This document shows positions 1 through 5,111 of a stretch of DNA of 5,111 bases, piece by piece. The stretch covers positions 1-5,111 of the forward strand of contig CALAIJ010000317.1 of NCBI GenBank assembly GCA_937923365.1. Direction: 5' to 3'. Origin of the DNA: an uncultured Sulfitobacter sp. Lineage in GTDB: Bacteria; Pseudomonadota; Alphaproteobacteria; Rhodobacterales; Rhodobacteraceae. The translations under genes and the position numbers were made by a program. Numbering within the stretch: the first letter of the stretch is position 1; every line of letters starts with the position of its first letter. Under the pieces are notes generated by a model. It did no database searches. It was not told the DNA's origin and worked only from the letters and a program-made list of their open reading frames with translations.

Positions 1-762
1 GGCCACAAAGTTGAACGCCTGAAACGGATAGGTGCGGCAGCGGCGATACGCATAGATATCCAGCGCGGCGTCGCCCCGTTGGTAGCCCGCAACGGACCAG
101 ATTTTGTAGCCGTGGGTTTGCGTCAGCAATGCGTAGAGGTCATCCCCCTGCGCGCCTTCAAAATCGCTGTCGATGGCGGCCCCTGCCTCGAACACGATTG
201 TGGGCTGGCAGCGGGCAATCAGATCGGCCGCGCCTGTCAGGGCGGCGTATTCAAAGCCTTCCACATCGATCTTGATGAAATCGACCTGCGCGTCCGGCAA
301 CAGCGCATCAATGCGGGCCTGCGCCACAGTGCGTTCAACCGTGCGGCCACGGCTGGCGCGGTTGGCCAGTGAGGAAAAGCCGCTTTGGTCGATGTTCTCG
401 AAAAATGTCGCGGTGCCATCGGTGTCACTGACGGCGGTTTCCAGCACTTGCGCCTTGGGAAAGCGCCGGCGCAGCATTTTGGCCTTGCGGGGCAGCGCCT
501 CGATCAAGGTCAGCTCGCCTCGCGGGGCCAGTTTGGCGAGCCGGTAGGCGAAGGAGCCGATGTGTGCCCCGATGTCCAGACAATTGCTGTCGCGCTTGAC
601 CAGTTTGGGCAGCACTTTGAACAGGGCTGCATCCTCGCGCAAAAGCTCCACCATTTCGGGGTGACGCCATTCGGTCGGCTTTTGCAGCCACCCGGACAGG
701 TGTTTTGACACGCCCGCAAGGGGCGATGTCATCACGTGGTGTTTGAGGTCCAGAAGGTCCAT
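1..762 (-). CDS. FkbM family SAM-dependent methyltransferase (3' end beyond window)
   Basis: The frame stays open for 254 codons from an ATG at 760-762 to the left edge with no stop, so the C-terminus is missing. I translated it by hand. It shows a class I methyltransferase fold: motif I CLDIGAHIGSF (residues 61-71, SAM binding), an acidic residue E88 in LTLIEALP that probably contacts the SAM ribose, AVSD (110-113), and the FkbM signature FIKIDVEGFEY (162-172). FkbM enzymes are typically O-methyltransferases acting on sugars or natural products; the substrate here cannot be told. No signal peptide is visible, so it is probably cytoplasmic. It begins 13 bases after the sucD stop on the same strand and is probably co-transcribed. 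No clear Shine-Dalgarno precedes the ATG, and M11 is an alternative start. The visible length is close to a full FkbM protein, so little is probably missing. Family call is strong; role unknown. Confidence 0.9.
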   Translation of the reverse strand, partial: MDLLDLKHHVMTSPLAGVSKHLSGWLQKPTEWRHPEMVELLREDAALFKVLPKLVKRDSNCLDIGAHIGSFAYRLAKLAPRGELTLIEALPRKAKMLRRRFPKAQVLETAVSDTDGTATFFENIDQSGFSSLANRASRGRTVERTVAQARIDALLPDAQVDFIKIDVEGFEYAALTGAADLIARCQPTIVFEAGAAIDSDFEGAQGDDLYALLTQTHGYKIWSVAGYQRGDAALDIYAYRRCRTYPFQAFNFVA

Positions 763-775
763 GCGATTGACGATG

Positions 776-1663
776 TCAGCCTTTCTCGATGGCTTCTTTG
801 ACGGCCTCGCCCAATGTGGCGGGGCTGTCGGCGACCACGATGCCCGCGGCGCGCATGGCTTCGATCTTGTCCTCAGCACCGCCTTTGCCACCCGCGACGA
901 TGGCACCTGCGTGGCCCATGCGGCGGCCCGGAGGGGCGGTGCGGCCTGCGATAAAGCCAGCGGTAGGCTTCCAACGGCCCTTCTTCTTTTCATCTGCAAG
1001 GAACTGGGCCGCGTCTTCTTCGGCGGAGCCGCCGATCTCACCGATCATGATGATGCTTTTGGTCTCATCGTCGGCAAGGAACATCTCAAGCACGTCGATA
1101 TGCTCGGTCCCTTTGATGGGGTCGCCGCCGATGCCCACGGCAGAGGATTGGCCATAGCCCAGATCGGTGGTCTGTTTCACGGCTTCATAGGTCAGCGTGC
1201 CAGAGCGGGAGACCACGCCACAAGAGCCGCGTTTGTGAATGTGGCCCGGCATGATGCCGATCTTGCAGGCGTCGGGCGTGATCACACCGGGGCAGTTGGG
1301 ACCCACAAGACGCGATTTGGAGCCTTCAAGCGCGCGCTGCACGCGCATCATGTCCAGCACCGGAATGCCTTCGGTGATGCAGACGATCAGGGGCATTTCC
1401 GCGTCAATCGCTTCAAGGATACTGTCCGCCGCAAAGGGGGGTGGTACGTAGATTACCGATGCGTTGGCATCCGTCATGTGCATCGCCTCGTGCACCGAGT
1501 TGTAGACAGGCAGGTCCAGATGGGTTTGGCCACCTTTGCCCGGTGTCACGCCACCCACCATCTGGGTGCCATAGGCAATCGCCTGTTCGGTGTGGAAGGT
1601 GCCCTGAGAGCCGGTAAGGCCCTGACAAATGACCCGTGTGTTTTCGTCGACAAGAACTGCCAT
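776..1663 (-). CDS. sucD: Succinyl-CoA ligase (ADP/GDP-forming) subunit alpha
   Basis: This is the alpha subunit of the TCA-cycle enzyme that interconverts succinyl-CoA and succinate while making a nucleoside triphosphate; it acts in the cytoplasm with SucC. At 295 residues it is normal full length for the family. The N-terminal CoA-binding Rossmann domain includes LTGSQGTFH (16-24), TPGKGG (40-45) and VPPPFAAD (73-80). GPNCPG (121-126) and GEIGG (208-212) match the conserved alpha-subunit core. The phosphohistidine is H251 in the motif RRMGHAGAI. The ATG at 1661-1663 has an AAGGAAG Shine-Dalgarno close upstream, and the N-terminus [11 protein letters not shown] is typical of alphaproteobacterial SucD. 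It is separated from sucC by five genes, which is unusual, but all key residues are intact, so it should be functional. A 65-bp leader with two hairpins precedes it. Confidence 0.98.
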   Translation of the reverse strand: MAVLVDENTRVICQGLTGSQGTFHTEQAIAYGTQMVGGVTPGKGGQTHLDLPVYNSVHEAMHMTDANASVIYVPPPFAADSILEAIDAEMPLIVCITEGIPVLDMMRVQRALEGSKSRLVGPNCPGVITPDACKIGIMPGHIHKRGSCGVVSRSGTLTYEAVKQTTDLGYGQSSAVGIGGDPIKGTEHIDVLEMFLADDETKSIIMIGEIGGSAEEDAAQFLADEKKKGRWKPTAGFIAGRTAPPGRRMGHAGAIVAGGKGGAEDKIEAMRAAGIVVADSPATLGEAVKEAIEKG

Positions 1664-1667
1664 GATG

Positions 1668-1674
1668 CTTCCTT
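1668..1674 (-). promoter_or_regulatory. Ribosome binding site of sucD
   Basis: On the minus strand this reads AAGGAAG, with its AGGA core 6 bases before the sucD ATG. It is a clear Shine-Dalgarno sequence and supports independent initiation of sucD, unlike the stop/start overlaps seen among the upstream genes. Confidence 0.75.
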
Positions 1675-1688
1675 TTGTTATTCAAATT

Positions 1689-1720
1689 GCCCAAGCGTGG
1701 GCGGTGCCGCAGGGCGCGGC
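1689..1720 (-). promoter_or_regulatory. Tandem GC-rich hairpins in the sucD leader
   Basis: Two perfect short inverted repeats lie 3 bases apart in the gap between the lipoprotein gene and sucD. In transcript order they are GCCGC-GCCCT-GCGGC (1706-1720) and GCCCA-CGCT-TGGGC (1689-1702). No run of T follows (the next bases are AATTTGAAT), so they do not look like a standard intrinsic terminator. They could act as an mRNA processing or stability element, or as a weak attenuator that sets sucD apart from the genes before it. Stems of 5 bp in GC-rich DNA can also arise by chance. Confidence 0.3.
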
Positions 1721-1728
1721 GTGATGGG

Positions 1729-2193
1729 TTAGCCGGAGCGGGTGATCCGTCCGTCTTCGTATAGGTTCGGGCCTTTGTTCTCGACGCCGACGCTGCATTG
1801 GAGCCCCCCAAGCGAGCCTTTCACGATCGTCACGCCCGCCCGCGCGCGCGCAAGGTAGGGATAGGTCGTAAAGGTTGAGAAACTTGTCTTGATCAGTCTG
1901 GGCGGGCCGAACTTGCCCGACGCAACAAGTGCTGCCTGAGACTGGGCATAGGTTTTGCCGACGCAGTATTGGTCAAAGAGTGTTTCTGCCAGATCGCCCT
2001 CCGGGGCTGCTGCCGCTTTGGCTGTCTGGGGCGTTGCCGCGCCCACACTGCCTTGGGCCAGGGGGGACGGGCTGGGATGCACCGCTTGCGGCCCACCGCG
2101 CACGCCGTTGTTGTCCGTGCTGCCGCAGGCTGCCAGTGCCAGCGTCGTCAAGGTCAAGGCTGCCGTCAGCCGGAAAGGGGGGATCGTGGGCAT
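1729..2193 (-). CDS. Putative lipoprotein, unknown function
   Basis: I do not recognise the family. The N-terminus is a lipoprotein signal peptide: a basic residue (R), a hydrophobic stretch and the lipobox LALAAC, with the acylated cysteine at residue 23 from this start (27 from the upstream ATG). After it comes an Ala/Pro/Gly/Ser-rich linker of about 45 residues, then a small folded part with FDQYC and GGLQCSVGVE, whose two cysteines are 56 residues apart and could form a disulfide. The protein ends 21 residues after the second cysteine. I prefer the ATG at 2191-2193 (154 aa) because GGAGA lies 5 bases before it. The ATG at 2203-2205 (158 aa) directly abuts the methyltransferase stop but has no Shine-Dalgarno. 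It is the last of the five genes between sucC and sucD. Probably membrane-anchored on the periplasmic side. Real gene: likely; function unknown. Confidence 0.85.
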   Translation of the reverse strand: MPTIPPFRLTAALTLTTLALAACGSTDNNGVRGGPQAVHPSPSPLAQGSVGAATPQTAKAAAAPEGDLAETLFDQYCVGKTYAQSQAALVASGKFGPPRLIKTSFSTFTTYPYLARARAGVTIVKGSLGGLQCSVGVENKGPNLYEDGRITRSG

Positions 2194-2198
2194 CGGGG

Positions 2199-2203
2199 TC
2201 TCC
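2199..2203 (-). promoter_or_regulatory. Ribosome binding site deciding the lipoprotein start
   Basis: The minus strand reads GGAGA, then five bases, then the ATG at 2191-2193. The upstream in-frame ATG at 2203-2205 has no comparable purine stretch before it, so this site favours the shorter, 154-residue lipoprotein. Confidence 0.5.
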
Positions 2204-2205
2204 AT

Positions 2206-3003
2206 TCAAGAGGTCGCAGACTTGCGCAGCAGCACGGAGACATTGTCGTCCATATGCAGCGTCACTTTGTTGACCAGTTCGGTGGTGAAGCCCGCACGCG
2301 CTGCCATGTCGGTCAGCGTTGCGAGGGTGAAGTAATTGACGTGGTCAGGGTACCGGAAGCCGCACCACTTCGGCCCCACGACACGGCGGTTCAAAGAGGC
2401 AAAGTTGGGCACGCGAATGAACACGCCGCCTGTGGATTTCACAGCGCGGTGTGCGCCTTTCAACACGCGCATCGCGTCCACTTCATGCTCGAGGTAGGAA
2501 TTCATCAAGATGCCGTCGAACTGGCCTTCGTCGAAGTCCCAGATCGCCTCTGCGCCTGCGCCTTTGACGCAGTAGCCGCCGCGCGCGCGCATCAGTGCAT
2601 CGGCCTTTTCGTGCAGGCCGCTGGACAGCTCGATGCCGTATGGCGTCATCGGCGGTTTGATCAGGTCGCCCCAGCCGCAGCCGATGTCCAGCACATGCCC
2701 GTCATTGAACCAGCGGCGCCATTGCGCCGTCTTGTCGCGCCGGATGCCCAAGCTGTTGCGCAGTTTGCGGATGTAGGGGCTGAGCGGCGTGGAGCCTTTG
2801 GACTTGGCCTTTTTCTCGACGTAGGTTTTCTCCCACGCGAAATCTTCCTCCAGCGCCTCATAGGCGGGGGGATTGCGCAGGTAGACCAGCGCGCAGCTGC
2901 CGCATTGCGCCACTACCCAAGGATCGGGGGAATAGGCGTCCAGAGCCGAGGCCGCATCATCGCCGCATGTCGGGCAGGCGCGGTATGGTGTTGTGTCTTT
3001 CAT
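2206..3003 (-). CDS. Class I SAM-dependent methyltransferase with N-terminal zinc ribbon
   Basis: The 265-residue protein starts with a probable zinc ribbon made of two CxxC pairs, C10/C13 and C34/C37. A charged linker follows (about 45-100), then a class I methyltransferase domain: motif I VLDIGCGWGD (104-113) binds SAM, GIELS (123-127) carries the acidic residue of strand 2, and FDGILMNSYLEHE (162-174) is the motif IV region with the LEH signature of the Methyltransf_23-like group. A conserved-looking C-terminal part, FIRVPNFASLNRR and PDHVNYFT, follows. Such enzymes often modify sugars, lipids or small molecules; the substrate is not evident. There is no signal peptide, so it is cytoplasmic. 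Its ATG overlaps the stop of the preceding gene (ATGA at 3000-3003), implying translational coupling. It is the only clearly enzymatic gene in the block between sucC and sucD. Confidence 0.92.
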   Translation of the reverse strand: MKDTTPYRACPTCGDDAASALDAYSPDPWVVAQCGSCALVYLRNPPAYEALEEDFAWEKTYVEKKAKSKGSTPLSPYIRKLRNSLGIRRDKTAQWRRWFNDGHVLDIGCGWGDLIKPPMTPYGIELSSGLHEKADALMRARGGYCVKGAGAEAIWDFDEGQFDGILMNSYLEHEVDAMRVLKGAHRAVKSTGGVFIRVPNFASLNRRVVGPKWCGFRYPDHVNYFTLATLTDMAARAGFTTELVNKVTLHMDDNVSVLLRKSATS

Positions 3004-3518
3004 TCGCTGCCATCCAAAGGGTCAAGGCGTTCCACGCTCAGGTAGGTTTCATCCCCGTTGGGACCGGGGCGCACACCTGCCTGAACCACCGCGATGCGGT
3101 TCGGGTTCAGCTGGGCGGCGGCAATCAAAGCGGCACCGGGCTGCGTCGGGAACCCCGCAGGCACCTCTGCGGCGCGGTCGGTCAGCCCCTCCTCGGTCAG
3201 CCCTTGTGTGACCCAACCGGCCGCTGCGTCAGGATAAGCGCCATCAAAGGCCACTTCGCAGCGTCTGTCTGTGCCCTTGGTCGCCGCGCGGCCTGTCACG
3301 GGCGAAGGTGCGGCAGAAGAGAAGGGGCGCAGGTCATAGAATTCGACGCGGGCGTGTGTGCCGGCGAAAGCCTCGCGGGCTCTTTCCGCTGTCAGATAGG
3401 GGCTGAAGCAATGGTCCGCAAAGGCGCGGCCTGCGGCCTGCGCATCTTGGGCGGCGGCAGCGGCACCTGCTGTGCAAAGCGCTGCGGCGCAAAGGATATG
3501 GGCCTGCATGCCGTTCAT
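3000..3518 (-). CDS. Exported protein of unknown function, two cysteines
   Basis: I do not recognise the family. The 172-residue protein has an Ala-rich signal peptide (about residues 1-23, likely cut after the AAA run before QDA), so it is probably periplasmic. The mature part carries FADHCFSPYL with C37 and RRCEVAFDG with C87, a likely disulfide pair 50 residues apart. C10 and C15 lie inside the signal peptide. The C-terminal half is rich in Ala and Gly with no membrane segment. The start ATG overlaps the stop of the gene before (ATGA, 3515-3518) and its own stop overlaps the next start, so it sits in a tightly coupled run. M4 is a possible alternative start. The two-cysteine layout resembles the other exported proteins in this block. 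Real gene: very likely, given the signal peptide and overlaps. Confidence 0.85.
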   Translation of the reverse strand: MNGMQAHILCAAALCTAGAAAAAQDAQAAGRAFADHCFSPYLTAERAREAFAGTHARVEFYDLRPFSSAAPSPVTGRAATKGTDRRCEVAFDGAYPDAAAGWVTQGLTEEGLTDRAAEVPAGFPTQPGAALIAAAQLNPNRIAVVQAGVRPGPNGDETYLSVERLDPLDGSE

Positions 3519-4144
3519 CCGCCGTACTTCTTCTTGAGGATATCGCTGCGGGTCAGGTCAACGCCCCAGACGCCAAAGCCCTTGCGCCAGACGTCATAGC
3601 TGACGCCGCCGGAAAACTTGGGGTCCGTGAAGTACAGGCCGCCGTGCCATGACGGACCTTTGCCCGCCACCAGCACTTTGCGGAACGGTATCTCAAGCGT
3701 TAGCTTGCGGCTGAGCTTGGCAAAGACCTGCGTGGTGACGGGCACGATCTGGGGGCCGTAGGCGTGGGGTACGCCCCAGACTTCAACCTCGCATTTGGTT
3801 TCGCGGTAGCGCACGATCAAGGACAGGTCGGAGGGTTCCGGTTTGACCGCAGTGCCCGCCTGAGGGCCGGAATAGGTGCGGATCCATGTGCGGCGCTTGG
3901 GGCGCGGCTTTTCGGTGGGATAGACCCTGCCGGAGGCATCTGTTGGCGTCACAAGCCCGCGTTTGCGTGCCGCACTGTCCAGCCCTTCGCGCCCTGACAT
4001 CACCGCATAGCAATAGCTTATGCCGCTGACCACGGCGCCGCCCTTGCCATAGAGCACTGCGCGCACGTCCTGCGCTGCGACGGGTCCTGCGAATGCGGCC
4101 AGCCAAAGGACGGTCAGAGAAGCGGCAGTGGCGCGTCTAGTCAT
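3515..4144 (-). CDS. Exported protein of unknown function, 209 aa
   Basis: I do not recognise the family. From the ATG at 4142-4144 the protein begins with a clear signal peptide (basic MTRR, then a hydrophobic stretch, cut likely after PVAA before QDV, around residue 24-25). The frame stays open upstream to an ATG at 4444, but that extension runs inside the 168-aa gene and would bury the signal peptide, so I reject it. Mature features: ISYCYAVMSG (C45), a basic Pro/Arg segment (80-90), TKCEVEVWG (C118, 73 residues after the first cysteine), and an aromatic Gly-rich C-terminus ending in a KKK tail. The only cysteines are these two, so a disulfide is plausible. The Shine-Dalgarno is weak (GGGAAAAG). 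It is the first gene of the coupled run, after a 109-bp gap. Confidence 0.85.
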   Translation of the reverse strand: MTRRATAASLTVLWLAAFAGPVAAQDVRAVLYGKGGAVVSGISYCYAVMSGREGLDSAARKRGLVTPTDASGRVYPTEKPRPKRRTWIRTYSGPQAGTAVKPEPSDLSLIVRYRETKCEVEVWGVPHAYGPQIVPVTTQVFAKLSRKLTLEIPFRKVLVAGKGPSWHGGLYFTDPKFSGGVSYDVWRKGFGVWGVDLTRSDILKKKYGG

Positions 4145-4253
4145 CGGCTTTTCCCGCGTTGGTAGACTGTGCCATATGCCGTGCGGCAGCCACCGTCCTT
4201 GTGGGGCGCAGGTCGCGTGAGGTAAAAGAGGGGGTGCAGGGCATAAGGCTGCT
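4145..4253. other. 109-bp intergenic gap
   Basis: This is the longest non-coding stretch in the window. It separates the 168-aa gene from the coupled run that starts with the 209-aa gene. It holds a short inverted repeat TGCC-GTGC-GGCA (4177-4188). I see no convincing -35/-10 pair and no terminator with a T run. A promoter here is possible by position but not shown by the sequence. Confidence 0.5.
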
Positions 4254-4760
4254 TTACTCCCGCTCGGCCAGATGGGTGACAATGAAACCCGCGTCAGTTT
4301 CCACATAGGTGATGCTATGGGCCACGTCCTGCCGCGTGTAGGTCCAGACAAGGCCGCCATCGGTATAGTCTGCCACGACCGGACTGTCGCGCCACCAGCG
4401 TTCGGCAAAATGCGCCTCAAGACTGTCGTACAGATCCGCGCCATCGCCCGCGATTTCGGAAGAAACCGTCATTTTGCACATCGCTTTCAGCGCGCCATAG
4501 TCGGCCACAACCGCGATCCCTCCGTCAGCGGAGGCAAACGCGATCTCATGATCTGCATCCGTCGCAGGGACAAAGCCAAAGGCATCTTCCCAAAGAGAAA
4601 CCTTTGATTTCATCAACGCGGGCTGCCCCGTATGACAGGCCGCCGCATAGGCGTGCCCTGCCTGAGCAGCCGTCAGGGTCGCCCCCTTGGGGATGGCCTG
4701 ACTGTCCGCAAAAGCAGGGGCAGCGATCAGCAAAGACAGGCTGAGAAATGCGGCTTTCAT
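4254..4760 (-). CDS. Exported protein of unknown function, 168 aa
   Basis: I do not recognise the family. Residues 1-18 form a short signal peptide (MKAAF, a hydrophobic core, then AFA before DSQ), so the product is probably periplasmic. The mature part has YAAACHTGQ (C42) and [10 protein letters not shown] (C95), 53 residues apart, the only cysteines and probably a disulfide. A WW pair (122-123), an acidic helix-like stretch (about 105-121) and a beta-like C-terminus ([20 protein letters not shown]) follow. The ATG at 4758-4760 has an AGGGAG-type Shine-Dalgarno about 9 bases upstream. It starts only 37 bases after the sucC stop, so it is probably read from the sucC transcript. Its architecture matches the 172-aa exported protein further down the block. 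Confidence 0.88.
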   Translation of the reverse strand: MKAAFLSLSLLIAAPAFADSQAIPKGATLTAAQAGHAYAAACHTGQPALMKSKVSLWEDAFGFVPATDADHEIAFASADGGIAVVADYGALKAMCKMTVSSEIAGDGADLYDSLEAHFAERWWRDSPVVADYTDGGLVWTYTRQDVAHSITYVETDAGFIVTHLAERE

Positions 4761-4769
4761 GGGTGCAAT

Positions 4770-4776
4770 CTCCCTC
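4770..4776 (-). promoter_or_regulatory. Ribosome binding site of the 168-aa exported protein
   Basis: The minus strand reads GAGGGAG, 9 bases before the ATG. It partly overlaps a small 4-bp stem (CCTC-CAGC-GAGG, plus positions 4773-4784) that might mask it, but that stem is too short to claim regulation. Confidence 0.5.
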
Positions 4777-4797
4777 GCTGGAGGACGGGCAGGAGGA

Positions 4798-5111
4798 TCA
4801 CCCCTTTACGGCTTTCACGATCTTCTCGGCCCCGTCTTTGAGGTCATCCGCGGCGATCACATCCACGTCGGAGTTGTTGATGATGGCCTTGCCTTCTTCG
4901 ACCTTGGTGCCTTCAAGGCGCACGACCAGCGGCACCTTGAGGCCCACTTCCTTGACCGCCTCGACCACGCCTTCGGCAATCACGTCGCAGCGCATGATGC
5001 CGCCAAAGATGTTCACAAGGATGCCTTTGACCTGCGGATCAGAGGTGATGATCTTGAACGCTTCGGTGACCTTTTCCTTGGTCGCACCACCGCCCACATC
5101 AAGGAAGTTTG
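4798..5111 (-). CDS. sucC: Succinyl-CoA ligase subunit beta, C-terminal part (5' end beyond window)
   Basis: These are the last 103 codons of the beta subunit, which carries the ATP-grasp nucleotide site and pairs with SucD in the TCA cycle. The start lies beyond the right edge; the GTG at 5095-5097 is an internal valine, since the frame continues upstream as NFLDVGGGA, the usual SucC sequence. Visible family features are [44 protein letters not shown] and the tail [10 protein letters not shown], all part of the C-terminal ligase/CoA-binding domain at the interface with SucD. The TGA stop is at 4798-4800. The usual neighbour sucD is not next; it starts 3,134 bp further on. No terminator is seen after the stop, so transcription probably continues into the 168-aa gene. 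Confidence 0.97.
   Translation of the reverse strand, partial: NFLDVGGGATKEKVTEAFKIITSDPQVKGILVNIFGGIMRCDVIAEGVVEAVKEVGLKVPLVVRLEGTKVEEGKAIINNSDVDVIAADDLKDGAEKIVKAVKG

Noticed and set aside
743..1732. Long plus-strand open frame (329 codons) opposite sucD
   Set aside because: It is antisense to an unmistakable sucD with all catalytic motifs. The His/Ala/Gly-rich product resembles no family and is the usual mirror frame of a GC-rich gene.
1969..3045. Long plus-strand open frame (358 codons) opposite the methyltransferase and lipoprotein genes
   Set aside because: It lies opposite a methyltransferase with clear motifs and spans two real genes; the composition is that of a shadow frame.
2967..3599. 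Plus-strand open frame (210 codons) opposite the 172-aa exported protein
   Set aside because: The minus-strand frame has a signal peptide and stop/start overlaps on both sides; this frame has neither a family signature nor a credible start.
4145..4444. N-terminal extension of the 209-aa exported protein to an ATG at 4444
   Set aside because: It would overlap the 168-aa gene by about 190 bases in another frame and place the signal peptide at residue 101; the extension has no recognisable protein character.
4761..4797. Possible terminator between sucC and the next gene
   Set aside because: Only a 4-bp stem without a T run is present, and the gap is just 37 bases, so read-through is more likely.
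5095..5097. GTG as a start codon for a 99-aa protein at the right edge
   Set aside because: The frame continues upstream as NFLD joined to VGGGA, the normal interior of SucC, so this codon is an internal valine.

Overview
This looks like a chromosomal window from a GC-rich alphaproteobacterium, most likely a Rhodobacteraceae (Roseobacter-type) member. The evidence is the character of SucD and of the SucC C-terminus, the high GC content, and the occurrence of small exported proteins next to sucC/sucD, which I recall from that group. I cannot name a genus. Every gene I can support lies on the minus strand, so transcription runs from the right edge to the left edge.

Layout in transcription order: (1) the last 103 codons of sucC (succinyl-CoA ligase beta subunit), cut by the right edge; (2) a 168-aa exported protein of unknown function; (3) a 109-bp gap; (4) a 209-aa exported protein, a 172-aa exported protein and a 265-aa zinc-ribbon SAM methyltransferase, joined by 4-base ATGA stop/start overlaps; (5) a roughly 154-aa lipoprotein starting 12 bases after the methyltransferase; (6) a 65-bp gap with two small GC-rich hairpins and a good Shine-Dalgarno sequence; (7) complete sucD (alpha subunit); (8) an FkbM-type methyltransferase starting 13 bases after sucD and running off the left edge.

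SucC and SucD form one TCA-cycle enzyme (succinyl-CoA + ADP/GDP + Pi <-> succinate + CoA + ATP/GTP) and are usually encoded side by side. Here they are separated by 3,134 bp carrying five co-directional genes. Four of those five encode exported proteins whose predicted mature part holds exactly two cysteines outside any lipobox. The first cysteine lies near the mature N-terminus or after a linker, and the second lies 50-73 residues later, usually in a C-x-V/M context. I read this as a possible family of diverged, disulfide-bonded envelope proteins, but no function can be assigned. The fifth is a cytoplasmic methyltransferase.

No RNA genes, mobile elements, CRISPR arrays or long repeats were seen. 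The window is nearly fully coding; the only gaps over 50 bp are 1664-1728 and 4145-4253.
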